Under the pieces are notes generated by a model. The model did no database searches. It was not told where the DNA came from and saw only the letters and a program-made list of their open reading frames with translations. 64,000 nt of DNA. It comes from DAOMFB01 sp963721385 (lineage in GTDB: Bacteria; Acidobacteriota; Thermoanaerobaculia; UBA5066). The position numbers and the translations under genes were made by a program. Shown here in pieces: positions 49,097 to 60,587 of the stretch. Positions within the stretch are counted from its first letter, which is position 1. Each line of letters starts with the position of its first letter. The stretch is taken from NCBI GenBank assembly GCA_963721385.1, contig CAVRJB010000013.1, forward strand, positions 186,001-250,000, given 5' to 3'.

Positions 49097-50638
49097 CTAT
49101 TCGGGCTTCAGCGCGGCGATGAAGTTCTGAGGCCTCGGGATCGACCGGAGGACGTAGAACCGGACCCAGCGGTCCTTCGGGAGCTTCTTCAGCTGCGCCT
49201 GCAGCTCGTCGACGGAGCCGATCGGCACGCCGTTCACCTCGAGAATCAGGTCGCCTTCCTGCAGGTTGGCGTCGGCGGCCGGCGAGACCGGCTTCACGTG
49301 CGTGATGACGACGCCCTTACCGGACTCCTGGCCGATCCGGTACGAGCGCCTGAGGCCCGGGGAGAGGTCCGACAGCTCGAGGCCGAGGGCCTTGTCCTTC
49401 TTCCCGGTCCCCTTCGCCTCCTGCTCCTCGGCCTCCGGCTTCTCGCCCTGCTCGGTCCGCGCCGCGAGGTTGGCGACGGAGGTCCTCTCCTTGCCGTCGC
49501 GGAGGTAGGTGATCGTCACCTTGGAGCCCGGCGCCCGGCCCGAGACATAGTCGATCAGGTCGCGGTTCGTCTTCACCGGGGTGTCGTCGACCTTGACGAT
49601 GATGTCCTCGTGCTTGAGGCCCGCCTTGTCGCCCGGCTTGCCCGGCTCGACGGACTGCACGATGGCCCCCTCGGCCGCCTTCAGGTCGTAGGCCTCCTGG
49701 AGCTTCTTGTCGACGGTCGCGATCGTGATGCCGAGGAACCCGCGGACGACCTTCCCCTGCTTCAGCTGCGGGAGGAGCCGCTTCGCGACGTTGATCGGGA
49801 CGGCGAAGCCGATGTTCTGCGCGAACCGGGAGATGGCCGTGTTGATCCCGATCACCTCGCCCGACGCGTTCACGAGCGGGCCGCCCGAGTTGCCGAAGTT
49901 GATCGCAGCGTCCGTCTGGATGAGGCTCTCGAAGGCGCTCGTGGCCTGCGAGAGGCCGGCCCAGCGCCCCTTCCCGGAAATGACCCCGACGGTGACCGTC
50001 TTTTCGAAGTTGAGCGGGTCGCCGATGGCCATGACCCACTCGCCGACGCGCACCTTGTCGGAGTCGCCGAGCGGCAGCGTCGGAAACGGCGTCTTCCCCT
50101 CGATCTTCAGGAGAGCGAGGTCCGTGGCGGGGTCGCGGCCGACGACCTTCGCTTCGTAGTCGTCCTTGCCGTTGACCTTGACCTGGACCTTCGTGGCGTT
50201 TTCCACGACGTGGTTGTTCGTCAGGACGTAGCCGTCGGGTTCGATGATGAAGCCGCTCCCGCCGGACATCTCCTTTCGCTCGTCCTCCCCGTCGTCGCCG
50301 CCGCGCCGGCGCTGGTCGGGCGGGAGAAAGAAATCGAACGGGCTTCCCTGGTCCCACTGGTGGTACCGGGGGCGTTGCCGGTCGACCTTCACGACGTCCG
50401 TGGAAGTCACCGAGACGACAGCCTGCGAGTCGCGTTCGGCGACGTCGGCAAAGGACGGCAGCGCGACGGCCGGCATCGCCCGGCCGGAGGGCGCGGCCGC
50501 CGCCGAGGCCGGCGCGGGAGTGGCGCGCTGGGCCGAGGCCCACTTCGTCAGGTCGAGTGTCCCGGCGAGGATCATCCCGAAGACGACTGAGGCCGAGACG
50601 AGGGCGGCAACGGAGATCACCTTGTTCCTGGTACGCAT
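49097..50638 (-). CDS. DegP/HtrA-family periplasmic serine protease
   Basis: 513 residues. An N-terminal membrane or signal segment (VISVAALVSASVVFGMILAG) is followed by a trypsin-like domain with the full triad: His in TNNHVVENA, Asp in ATDLALLK, Ser in GNSGGPLVN. Two PDZ domains follow (RGFLGITIATVDKK...; GVVITHVKPVSPAADANLQE), separated by a charged linker (EQGEKPEAEEQEAKG). It degrades or refolds damaged envelope proteins. The start at 50638 is the one that gives the membrane segment; a GGGGA site is close before it. Confidence 0.94.
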   Translation of the reverse strand: MRTRNKVISVAALVSASVVFGMILAGTLDLTKWASAQRATPAPASAAAAPSGRAMPAVALPSFADVAERDSQAVVSVTSTDVVKVDRQRPRYHQWDQGSPFDFFLPPDQRRRGGDDGEDERKEMSGGSGFIIEPDGYVLTNNHVVENATKVQVKVNGKDDYEAKVVGRDPATDLALLKIEGKTPFPTLPLGDSDKVRVGEWVMAIGDPLNFEKTVTVGVISGKGRWAGLSQATSAFESLIQTDAAINFGNSGGPLVNASGEVIGINTAISRFAQNIGFAVPINVAKRLLPQLKQGKVVRGFLGITIATVDKKLQEAYDLKAAEGAIVQSVEPGKPGDKAGLKHEDIIVKVDDTPVKTNRDLIDYVSGRAPGSKVTITYLRDGKERTSVANLAARTEQGEKPEAEEQEAKGTGKKDKALGLELSDLSPGLRRSYRIGQESGKGVVITHVKPVSPAADANLQEGDLILEVNGVPIGSVDELQAQLKKLPKDRWVRFYVLRSIPRPQNFIAALKPE

Positions 50639-50757
50639 AGTCCCCTTTTCGTCAATGATACGCAGACGGTCCGCGCCTCGTTTGACACGGTGGCGCGCCA
50701 TCGGTCTCTACGCGCAAACCGCGTGCCGGGTTTGTCCCGGCACCTGCCGTGCCGCCG

Positions 50758-51966
50758 TCACCGCGGCGGGTAGGGCTCGTCTTCCGAGTGGATGTTGTAG
50801 AAGAAGGTCACCGTGACGCCCTCCCGGTCGTGCCCGAGATCCGCCGGCAGCGGCCGGAAAGGGTTCGACTTCGAGATCGCCTGATAGGCCGCGTTGTCGA
50901 ACGGCGGGATGCCGGACGACGCAATGATCCTCTCGGCCTCGACCGTGCCGTCCTTCAGGATGTAGAAGCGGATCGTCAGACGCCCCTTGACGCCGTAATG
51001 GGCGAGCTGGGGCACGTCCCAGTTCCGCTTGATCCGGCGGATCATCTCGGCCGCATAGGCGCCCCAGTCGTATCCCTTCGTGTCGAAGGAGAGCGGGCCG
51101 GAGTCGACGAAGCCGCCCTGCCGCGCGTAGCCGGCTCCCTCGTCGCCCGACCCTTCCCGCCCCTCCCGGGCGGCGTCCTCCGGGCGGATCGACGAGAGGC
51201 TCGGCTGCGGGATGCCGACGACGTTCGGACGTCGGCCGGAGTCGATCCCGCCGGATTCCTGCTTCAGGGCAAGGAGGGACGGGCTCGACTCTCCCTTCTG
51301 CCCCACCTGGCTCGGCGGCTGAGCGGCGGGCGTCGGGGCCGCCTGGGCGGTCCTGCCCTTCGCCCCCTCGTCGAGATCCTGGATGCCCGGCTTCGGCACC
51401 GACATCGGCTGCGTCATCGCCGGGAGCTTCGGGTCGCCACCCCCCGCCTTCCGGTCCAGATCCGAGGGAAGGGGCCGCGGCCCCGCCTGCGGTGCCTTCG
51501 GCCCCGGCGCCGGGAAGAACTGGGCCGGGATCGGCGGCGGCGTCGGGTCGGGACGCAGCCACCGCTGGATCCCGAGCGGGTCGTTGGCGTCGTTCAGCTC
51601 CTCGTTCGGGTTCGAGGGTTTCGGTTTCGGCTGAAGGATCAGCGCGAGGACGACGAGCAGGTGGACGATGATCGAGGCGTAGATACCGCGCTCGCGTCTG
51701 ATCGTCAGCTTGGGAGGCTTGTAGTCGCCGGCTCCGACGAACTCCTGGAGGTCGTTCGCGAGGACCTCGGCGACCTCGGAGCGCCTCCGGGGGAGCCGCT
51801 GCGGCTCGGGCCACGGCGTCGCGCTCTCCTCTCCGAGAACGAGGGCGTCGTTGAGCGGCAGGAGGACGAGGTCCGCGCCGTGCCTCTTCCCTTGATCGGC
51901 GGCAGAGGGGGGCAGTCCCGAGCCGGTCGAGAACGGGAATCGGATCCGGGCGGCGTCTCCCGGCAT
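50758..51966 (-). CDS. TonB-like energy transducer (AgmX/TonB C-terminal)
   Basis: 402 residues. A cytoplasmic N-terminus of about 95 residues precedes one membrane helix (GIYASIIVHLLVVLALIL). A long Pro/Lys/Gly-rich periplasmic linker (PKPKPSNPNEE; PDPTPPPIPAQFFPAPGPK) and a TonB C-terminal domain (VKGRLTIRFYILKDGTVEAE; FDNAAYQAISKSNPFRPLP) follow. It would couple the proton motive force to outer-membrane receptors such as the one at 9479, or act in a related envelope machine. The ATG at 51966 is preferred because the longer frame upstream is Arg-rich shadow sequence. No ExbB/ExbD genes are adjacent. Confidence 0.83.
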   Translation of the reverse strand: MPGDAARIRFPFSTGSGLPPSAADQGKRHGADLVLLPLNDALVLGEESATPWPEPQRLPRRRSEVAEVLANDLQEFVGAGDYKPPKLTIRRERGIYASIIVHLLVVLALILQPKPKPSNPNEELNDANDPLGIQRWLRPDPTPPPIPAQFFPAPGPKAPQAGPRPLPSDLDRKAGGGDPKLPAMTQPMSVPKPGIQDLDEGAKGRTAQAAPTPAAQPPSQVGQKGESSPSLLALKQESGGIDSGRRPNVVGIPQPSLSSIRPEDAAREGREGSGDEGAGYARQGGFVDSGPLSFDTKGYDWGAYAAEMIRRIKRNWDVPQLAHYGVKGRLTIRFYILKDGTVEAERIIASSGIPPFDNAAYQAISKSNPFRPLPADLGHDREGVTVTFFYNIHSEDEPYPPR

Positions 51967-52234
51967 CAGGAAGGAAAGCTCGCGCCGCGGGGGGGCTCCG
52001 GGGGCGCGCCGGCGGCGGGGGGGCCTCCGCCCGTCGGGGGCCACGGCTCGGCCTTTTCGCGCCCTTCGACGAAGGGCTCGTTCAGTCTCAGAAGCGTCAG
52101 GTCGCTGATGGAACTCCTCGTCGAAGCCGCGTTGGCGCGTTCGGCCGTCCGGCATGGGAAGAACGTGCCAGCCTTCCCGCGCCATCGTAAAGCATGCCTT
52201 CGCCTTGCGGCTGGCGCGTCCGCGCTCCCCGCCT

Positions 52235-52320
52235 TATACTTACGTCGGCTGGCTTTCAAGGATCTTGAAAGAGGGCTTCGGCCCTCTTTTTTTCCCTCGA
52301 AAACGGCCGCGAATCGAAAG
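52235..52320 (+). promoter_or_regulatory. Leader of the rimP-nusA-infB cluster with two overlapping hairpins
   Basis: A -10-like TATACT lies at 52235-52240; no good -35 is visible at the usual distance. The leader then has CTTTCAAG-GAT-CTTGAAAG (52252-52270), whose last bases AAAG also form the base of the terminator hairpin at 52268-52289. The two structures overlap and could be alternatives. This would allow attenuation of the operon before rimP. Confidence 0.4.
52268..52289 (+). terminator. Rho-independent terminator in the rimP leader
   Basis: AAGAGGGC-TTCG-GCCCTCTT stem with a UUCG-type tetraloop, followed at once by a run of seven T. It is the clearest intrinsic terminator in the window. 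It lies about 30 bases upstream of the rimP ATG on the coding strand, with no gene on that strand before it for several kilobases. Confidence 0.8.
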
Positions 52321-52788
52321 ATGGACAGGGATAACCCCTTCCGGGGCGAGCTCGAGGAGACTCTCCGCGGGGCCGTGACGGCTCTCGGGCTGGAGCTCTG
52401 CCACCTCGGCTGGAAGCCGGGCCGCCGTGGGACGCTGACCCTCACGATCGACCGCGAGCAGGGCGTCTCCCTCGGCGACTGCGAGCGGGCGTCGCGCGCC
52501 GCCTCCGAGGTCCTCGACGCGCGGGAAGGCTCGCTCCCGCCGTACGTCCTCGAGGTCGAGTCGCCCGGCCTCGACCGGCCTCTCTGGACGGTGGCGGACT
52601 GCGTCCGCTTCCGGGGGAAGCGCGTGACGGTTCGCCTCCACCGCGCGGCGGAGGGAACGACGCGGCTCAAGGGAGTGCTCGAAGACATCGTAGAAGACCG
52701 GCTGACGGTCCTTGATGAGGACCGCCACCGCCGGTACACTGTCCCCTTTGGCGACGTGAAGCTTGCGCGCCTCGTACCGGAGCTGTAA
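52321..52788 (+). CDS. rimP: Ribosome maturation factor RimP
   Basis: 155 residues. Needed for 30S subunit maturation. Typical segments are GLELCHLGWKPGRRGTLTLT, IDREQGVSLGDCERASRAAS, EVESPGLDRPLW and RFRGKRVTVRL, with a C-terminal SH3-like part (YTVPFGDVKLARLVPEL). First gene of the conserved rimP-nusA-infB cluster, 59 bases ahead of nusA. It starts just after the leader terminator. Confidence 0.94.
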   Translation: MDRDNPFRGELEETLRGAVTALGLELCHLGWKPGRRGTLTLTIDREQGVSLGDCERASRAASEVLDAREGSLPPYVLEVESPGLDRPLWTVADCVRFRGKRVTVRLHRAAEGTTRLKGVLEDIVEDRLTVLDEDRHRRYTVPFGDVKLARLVPEL

Positions 52789-52847
52789 GCGGCAGGACAG
52801 ACGCGGGACCGACGAACTCGAGACGACAAACCGGAGAGACCAGCCAG

Positions 52848-54649
<1,802 letters not shown>

Positions 54650-54653
<4 letters not shown>

Positions 54654-57600
54654 CGACCATGGCCGCCAAGTTCACCGTCACCGAGCTCGCCAAGATGATG
54701 GGCAAACCCCCGAAGGAGGTCCTCTTCCTCCTCCAGGGCATCGGCGTCGACGTCAAGAGCGTCGAGTCCGTCATCGAGGGCTCCACCGCGCAGGCGATTC
54801 TCACGGGCAAGACGCAGGCCCCGAAGAGCCTGATCGTCCGCCAGCCCGTCGCGGCGCCCGCCGCCGCGGCGGCCGCCGCCGCCCGCGTGAAGACCGAGCG
54901 GGCCGCGCTCAAGCGGATCAAGATCATCGAGCGGCTGCCCGACGCCGAGCTGCCCGTGGTGACGGAGGCCGAGGTCGACATCAAGGACGTCGCGCCGCCG
55001 CCGCCCGTCGTGGTGGCCGCGCCCGCCCCGCCGCCGCCCGCCCCGCCGTCGCCCGCCCCGTCGAAGCCCGCGCCGCGCGTCGTGACGGCCACGGTCAGCG
55101 CGTCCGCCGAGGCGCCTTCGACGCCCGCGGCTGCCGCCCCCACGTCCGCCTCCGCGGCACCGCCACGGCGCACGACCACCGCCCGTCCGGCCGCATCCGC
55201 GCGGCCGCACGCCCATCCCGCGCCCACCGCGCCAGGCGGCGCCCTCGGCCGAATCCTGAAGCGGACCGGCGAAACCTCGGCCTACCCGTCGCCGGCATCC
55301 GCCCATCTGCCGCCGCGACCCGAAGCTCCGATGTACGGCGCCGGCGCGAGCGCCGCCGCCGGAGCCGCGGCACCGGCCTCTCAGGCGCCGCCCGTCGCCT
55401 CACCGGCGCTGCAGGCCGGCCCCGCGGCTCCGCCGCGCGGAGCGGGAGGTCTCGGCCGCGCCGTCATCGCTCCTCCGAGCCCCGCCACGCTCCGCCCGAT
55501 CCGGACGACCGGCAGCGGCCTGACGGTGGCCCGCCCCGCCGTGGGCCTTCCCCCGCGCCCCGGGGTGCCGTTTCGCCCCACCATGCCGCCGCGGCCGGGC
55601 ATGTCGCCTCGCCCCGGGATGCCGTCGCGCCCCGGCATGGGCCGGCCCGGCGCCGGACCCATGGTCCCGGCCGCTTCGATTCCCGAGACCGCCGACAAGC
55701 GTCGCAAGGACGCCGCCAAGCCGGGCGTCAAGAAGGACGATGTCAAGAAGGCCGTTTCCAAGAAGCCCCGGACCAAGGAGGTCGCGGCGCTCGAGGAAGA
55801 CGTCCGCGAATACCTCGGCAGCTTCAAGCAGGACACCTACGAGGACATCCAGACCCCGCTCGTCGACGAGTCCGGACAGCTGAAGACTCTTTCGAAATCG
55901 GCGCAGCGCCGCGCGGCGAGGAAGACCGTCGCCACCGAGAGCGGCGAGGTCGTCGAAACGCGGAAGCCGACGCCGTCGGGCCCTGTCTTTCTCTCCGAGG
56001 GCGTCACGGTGAAGGAGCTCTCCGAGAAGCTCGGGATCCTGGCGAAGGACCTGATGAAGTCGCTCCTTCAGCGAGGGCTCCTCGCGACGATCAACCAGCC
56101 CGTCGAGCCGAAGACGGCCGTCGAGCTCGCGCGGGAGTTCGGCGTCGAGGCGGCGGTCGTCTCCTTCGAGGAGGAACTGGAGCTCTCCCGGCAGCAGGCG
56201 GCTCTCGAAACGGTCACCGAGATGCCGGGCGAGCCGGCGAAGAGCGGCCTGAGGGTTCCGCGCGCGCCGGTCGTGACCGTCATGGGCCACGTCGACCACG
56301 GCAAGACGTCGCTGCTCGACGTGATCCGCAAGGCGCGCGTCGCCGAGGGCGAAGCGGGCGGCATCACGCAGCACATCGGCGCCTACCGCGTCGAGGCCAA
56401 GGGCCGTCCGATCGTGTTCCTCGACACGCCGGGCCACGAGGCGTTCACGATGATGCGGGCCCGAGGCGCACGGGCGACGGACATCGTCGTCCTCGTCGTG
56501 GCCGCGGACGACGGCGTCATGCCCCAGACGGTCGAAGCGATCGACCACGCGCGCGCCGCGAAGGTGCCCGTCGTCGTCGCGATCAACAAGATCGACAAGC
56601 CCGAGGCCAACCCGACCCGCGTCAAGCAGGAGCTCGCCGACAAGGGCGTGATCATCGAGGAGTTCGGCGGCCAGGTCGTGGCCTGCGAGATCTCCGCCAA
56701 GAAGAAGATCGGCATCGACCAGCTGCTCGAGATGATCCTCCTGCAGGCGGACCTCCTCGAGCTGAAGGGAATGCCCGAGGGCCCGGCCCGCGCCGTCGTC
56801 CTCGAGGCGCGGCGCGAGGCGGGGCGCGGCACGCTCGCGACCGTCCTCGTCCAGCAGGGGACGCTTCGCGTCGGCGACGTCTTCTTCGCCGGCACCGCGG
56901 TGGGCCGCGTCCGCGCGATGCAGGACGACCGCGGCGAGCGGATCGAGTCCGCGGGGCCGGCCGAGCCCGTCGAAGTGATGGGCTTCGAGAACATCCCGGC
57001 GGCCGGCGACACGTTTCAGGTCGTCGAGGACGAGTCGAAGGCCCGACAGGTCTCCGGCTTCCGCCGCGAGAAGGAGCGCGAGGAGGTCCTCGCGAAGTCC
57101 TCGCGCATGTCGCTCGACTCGCTCTTCACCCGGATGAAGCAGGGCGAAGCGAAGGACCTCGCGATCGTCCTGAAGGCCGACGTGGGCGGCTCGGAGGAAG
57201 TCCTCGTCCAGACCTTGAACAAGCTCTCGACCGAGAAGGTCAAGATCTCGATCCTGCACTCGGGCGTCGGCGCCATCTCGGTGAACGACGTCCTTCTCGC
57301 CTCCGCCTCCGAGGCCATCATCATCGGCTTCAGCGTCAAGCCGGAGAAGAAGGCTCAGGAGCTGGCCGACAAGGAAGGTGTCGAGATCCGCCTCTATTCC
57401 GTCATCTACAACCTGACGGACGAGATGAAGAAGGCGATGACCGGCCTCCTCGACCTCGTCAAGAGGGAGGCGATCCGCGGGCACGCCGAGGTCCGCGAGA
57501 CCTTCAAGGTGCCGAAGGCGGGAACGATCGCCGGCTGCATGGTCCTGGACGGCGTCATCCCCCGGTCGGCCTCCGTCCGCCTCGTCCGCGACAACCGCGT

Positions 57601-57766
57601 CGTCTACGAGGGGAAGATCGGCTCGCTCAGGCGTTTCAAGGACGACGCGTCCGAAGTGAAGCAGGGCTTCGAGTGTGGCATCGGCATCGCCGGCTACCAG
57701 GACGTGAAGGTCGGCGACGTCCTCGAGGCGTTCGTTCTCGAAGACGTCGCCCCCACGCTGACCTGA
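54650..57766 (+). CDS. infB: Translation initiation factor IF-2
   Basis: About 1038 residues from the GTG overlapping the nusA stop (GGAG 11 bases upstream); ATG at 54659 is the alternative. An N-terminal IF2N-type domain (KFTVTELAKMMGKPPKEVLF) is followed by a long Ala/Pro-rich linker with RPGM repeats (about residues 70-340), then a second IF2N domain (VTVKELSEKLGILAKDLMKS). The G domain starts near residue 543: GHVDHGKTSLLD, DTPGHEAF, NKID. Domains II-IV follow to LEDVAPTLT. Places initiator tRNA on the 30S subunit. Long linkers are common in high-GC phyla. Confidence 0.97.
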
Positions 57767-57770
57767 GTCA

Positions 57771-57795
57771 GGGGAACCCGGCCGCCGGGTTCCCC
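57771..57795 (+). other. Perfect hairpin between infB and the DUF503 gene
   Basis: GGGGAACCCGG and CCGGGTTCCCC form an 11-bp stem with a three-base loop (CCG), right after the infB stop. There is no U-tract, so an mRNA-processing or stability element is more likely than a terminator. The downstream genes continue in the same direction. Confidence 0.6.
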
Positions 57796-57824
57796 CACGA
57801 CGCTTCCACCCGAGCAAACGACTC

Positions 57825-58187
57825 ATGGTTGTGGCCATCGCCGTCTTCGACTTTCACCTCCCCCACTGCCGGGGACTCAAGGAGAAGCGCGCCTTCCTCC
57901 GGCCGCTGAAAGCCCGCCTGCGCGGCGACTTCGAAATCTCGGCGGCGGAGGTCGGTCTCCAGGACCTCCTGCAGCGGGCCGTTCTCGGCGTCGCCGCGGT
58001 CGGCCCGGACCGCGAGGCGCTGGAGCCGCTCCTGGCAAAGGTCGCCTCGTGGGTGGAGTCCTACGCCGAGGAGTCTGGCGCCGAGATCGCCAGCCTGAGA
58101 CACGAGTTCCTTTCCTACGGAGACGTCGGCGAGCCCGGCCATCCCTTCGGCCTCGAGACGGGAGATGACGATGAACGCCCGCAGTAA
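57825..58187 (+). CDS. ylxP: DUF503 (YlxP-like) protein
   Basis: 120 residues. MVVAIAVFDFHLPHCRGLKE and KRAFLRPLKARLRGDFEISA are the conserved DUF503 start, and the protein sits between infB and rbfA, the normal place for YlxP. Members are small alpha/beta proteins linked by context to ribosome assembly; no activity is proven. The C-terminus (GLETGDDDERPQ) overlaps the rbfA start by 17 bases. Confidence 0.92.
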   Translation: MVVAIAVFDFHLPHCRGLKEKRAFLRPLKARLRGDFEISAAEVGLQDLLQRAVLGVAAVGPDREALEPLLAKVASWVESYAEESGAEIASLRHEFLSYGDVGEPGHPFGLETGDDDERPQ

Positions 58188-58563
58188 CAGCAGCCACCGC
58201 CCCCCCTCCCGGCGGCCCCGCCAGGTCGCCGACGTCGTCCGCGCCGAGCTGGCGCGACTGCTCCGCGAAGAGCTGCGCGACCCGCAGATCGGCTTCGCGA
58301 CGATCACCGACGTCGTCATGTCGGCCGATCTCCGCACGGCCAAGGTCCACGTCTCCGTCTTCGGCGACGCGGAAGCGTTCCGGAAGACGGTCGCTGCGCT
58401 GAACCACGCCCGCGGCTACCTGCGGACTCTCGTGGGCCAGAATTGCGGCCTCCGGTACGCGCCGGACCTCCATTTCGCCGAGGACCACACGATCGAACGC
58501 GGCGCCCGCGTCGACGAGCTCCTCCGCTCGATCCCGCCGTCGGGCGGGGAGGATGGCGAGTGA
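58171..58563 (+). CDS. rbfA: 30S ribosome-binding factor RbfA
   Basis: About 130 residues of a single KH-type domain. RPRQVADVVRAELARLLREE, LRDPQIGFATITDVVMSADL, RTAKVHVSVFGD and RYAPDLHFAEDHTIERGAR follow the family pattern. Helps 16S 5'-end maturation. The ATG at 58171 is preferred to the one at 58165 because GGAG is six bases before it. The stop overlaps the nrnA GTG (GTGA). Confidence 0.95.
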   Translation: MNARSNSSHRPPSRRPRQVADVVRAELARLLREELRDPQIGFATITDVVMSADLRTAKVHVSVFGDAEAFRKTVAALNHARGYLRTLVGQNCGLRYAPDLHFAEDHTIERGARVDELLRSIPPSGGEDGE

Positions 58564-59585
58564 CGGCCGCAACGCCCGACGCGGCGGAACGCGCGGCGGT
58601 CGAGGCGGCCTACCGCGACGTCGCGAGCCTCCTGGCCTCCGGCAAGCGCTTTCTTCTGACCGGCCACCGGAATCCCGACGGCGACTCGCTCGGCTCGGCC
58701 CTCGCCCTCGCCCTCGCGCTCTCGGCGCAGGGGAAAGAGGCCCGCGTCGTGATGCGCGACGGCTGGTCGAGCGCCTACGACGGGATGCCCGGCCTCGCTT
58801 CGGTCTCCGTGTCGGAGACGCTTCCCCCGGACTGGCCCGGCGCCTGGGACGCCCTCGTCGTCATGGAGTGCCCCTCCGCCGACCGGACGGGCTGGCCCAA
58901 CATGTTCGCCGGAAAGGTGGTCAACGTCGACCACCACCCGGGAAACGACCGCTACGGGGCGGTCAACCTCGTCGAACTTCCCGCCGCCGCCGTCGGGGAG
59001 ATCGTGGCGGACCTCCTCGATCTCCTTCGGTGGCCGGTGACGCCGGACGTCGCGACGAACCTCTGGGTCTCCCTCGTCTCCGACACAGGCTCGTTCCGCT
59101 ACGGCAACACGACGCCGAAGGCGCTGGCCCTCGGCGCCCGCCTCGTCGCGGCCGGCGCCCGGCCAGCCGAGGTCAACGAGTTCCTCTTCGAGGCCCAGCC
59201 CGTCCCGACGCTGAAGCTCGAGGCGCTCGTCCTCGGGACGCTGGAGCTCCACGGCGGCGGGCGTGTGGCGACGGTCGAGCTCCCGAAGCGGTTTCTCGCC
59301 GAGAGCGGCGCCTCCGCCGAGGAGACCGAGGGACTCGTGAACCGCGCCCGCAGCCTCCGGGGCGTCCGCGCGGCCGCGCTCCTCCGCGAGGGGGACGACG
59401 GCGAGGTCCGCTGTTCCCTCCGCTCGAAGGGCGAGGTGGACGTTCGTGCCGTCGCCGCGCGCCACGACGGGGGCGGACACCGCAATGCCGCGGGCTGCCG
59501 GGTCCCGGGCTCGATCGCCTCGGTGAAGCCGCTGGTCGTGGCCGCCCTCGTCGAGGCGACCTCGGCCGGCGGGGGCGCCGCGTGA
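58560..59585 (+). CDS. nrnA: DHH-family oligoribonuclease / PAP phosphatase (NrnA-like)
   Basis: 341 residues. The DHH domain has TGHRNPDGDSLGSALA, VVMECPSADR and NVDHHPGNDRYG (the DHH motif); DTGSFRYGNTTPKAL follows. The DHHA1 domain ends with GGGHRNAAGCRVPG. It degrades nanoRNAs and/or 3'-phosphoadenosine 5'-phosphate with Mn. The GTG start overlaps rbfA, and the stop overlaps truB (GTGA). This is the standard position in the cluster for this gene. Confidence 0.93.
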   Translation: MTAATPDAAERAAVEAAYRDVASLLASGKRFLLTGHRNPDGDSLGSALALALALSAQGKEARVVMRDGWSSAYDGMPGLASVSVSETLPPDWPGAWDALVVMECPSADRTGWPNMFAGKVVNVDHHPGNDRYGAVNLVELPAAAVGEIVADLLDLLRWPVTPDVATNLWVSLVSDTGSFRYGNTTPKALALGARLVAAGARPAEVNEFLFEAQPVPTLKLEALVLGTLELHGGGRVATVELPKRFLAESGASAEETEGLVNRARSLRGVRAAALLREGDDGEVRCSLRSKGEVDVRAVAARHDGGGHRNAAGCRVPGSIASVKPLVVAALVEATSAGGGAA

Positions 59586-60511
59586 CGGCCCCGCGCCCGG
59601 ACAGCCCGTCGGGGATCCTCCTCGTCGACAAGCCGGCGCAGCTCACCTCCCACGACGTCGTCGACGCTGCTCGGCGGCTGCTCGACACGCGGCGCGTCGG
59701 CCACACCGGGACGCTCGACCCGGCCGCGACGGGCCTTCTCGTCCTCTGCGTCGGGCGGGCCGTCCGTCTCCAGTCCTTCCTGACGGGCGTCGACAAGTCG
59801 TACGAGGGCGAGATGCTGTTCGGCGTCGAGACCGACACCTACGACCGGGACGGCGTGCCGGTCGGGACGCCGCACCCGGATCCGCACCCTTCCCTCGAGG
59901 CGGTGCGCACCGTGGCGGCGACGTACACCGGCGATCTGCGTCAGGTGCCGCCGCCCTACTCCGCCAAGAAGGTCGCGGGGAAGAGGCTCTACGAGCTGGC
60001 GCGAAAGGGCGAGTCCGTGGCGGTCGAGCCGAAAAACGTCCGGGTCGCCGAGCTGACGATCCGGGTCGTGGCCAAAGACCGGGCCACGTTCTCGGTCAGC
60101 TGCTCGTCCGGAACGTACGTCCGCTCGCTGGTCCACGACATCGGCCGGGACCTCGGCCTCGGGGCGCACCTCGCCGCGCTCCGCCGGACCGCCGTCGGGC
60201 CTTTCCGGATCGACGACGCGGTCACTCTGCCGGCTCTCGAAGCGTTACCGGCCGGGGCGCGGACGACAGCGCCCCACTGGATCTCTCTCGCGGCCGTCCC
60301 GCTCCCCTATCCGGTGGTGTCAGTCGCTCCGGCCGAGGCCGCCCGGGTGCGGCACGGCCACGCCGTGCCGGTCAGGCTTCCGGCGGGCGCGGCCGGCGCG
60401 GCCTGGGTCCGACTCCTCGTGGACGACGAGCTTCTCGCCCTCTGCCAGCTGGAGCCGCTCGGGCGCGGGGCGCTGGCCCTCGCAAAGCCGAAAATCGTCC
60501 TCCAGGACTGA
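59582..60511 (+). CDS. truB: tRNA pseudouridine-55 synthase TruB
   Basis: 309 residues. Catalytic GHTGTLDPAATGLLVLCVGR holds the active Asp. SYEGEMLFGVETDTYDRDG, VPPPYSAKKVAGKRLYELAR and SCSSGTYVRSLVHDIGRDLG are the other conserved parts. A C-terminal PUA-like segment (VRHGHAVPVRLPAG) is present. Makes pseudouridine 55 in the T-loop of tRNAs. The GTG start overlaps nrnA by four bases. Confidence 0.95.
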   Translation: MTAPRPDSPSGILLVDKPAQLTSHDVVDAARRLLDTRRVGHTGTLDPAATGLLVLCVGRAVRLQSFLTGVDKSYEGEMLFGVETDTYDRDGVPVGTPHPDPHPSLEAVRTVAATYTGDLRQVPPPYSAKKVAGKRLYELARKGESVAVEPKNVRVAELTIRVVAKDRATFSVSCSSGTYVRSLVHDIGRDLGLGAHLAALRRTAVGPFRIDDAVTLPALEALPAGARTTAPHWISLAAVPLPYPVVSVAPAEAARVRHGHAVPVRLPAGAAGAAWVRLLVDDELLALCQLEPLGRGALALAKPKIVLQD

Positions 60512-60521
60512 AGGCGGCCGT

Positions 60522-60551
60522 TTGACGCTTCCGTCGCGCCCGTCGTAAAAT
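60522..60551 (+). promoter_or_regulatory. Sigma-70-type promoter upstream of rpsO
   Basis: TTGACG (60522-60527) and TAAAAT (60546-60551) with an 18-base spacer, between truB and rpsO. It would let rpsO-pnp be transcribed independently of the rimP operon. Confidence 0.6.
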
Positions 60552-60587
60552 TCGGGGTTTGAGAAGGAATTAGAAGGGAACAGGAAA

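Noticed and set aside
51966..52112. A frame on the minus strand ending just before the TonB-like gene reads natural-looking residues (LTLLRLNEPFVEGREKAEPW) and overlaps its ATG as TGATG.
   Set aside because: No ATG, GTG or TTG start was found at a sensible place, and no homologue is recognised. It may be a small gene damaged by an indel, but this cannot be supported.
52205..52240. TTGCGG as a -35 element for the TATACT before rimP.
   Set aside because: The spacer would be 24 bases, too long for a sigma-70 promoter.
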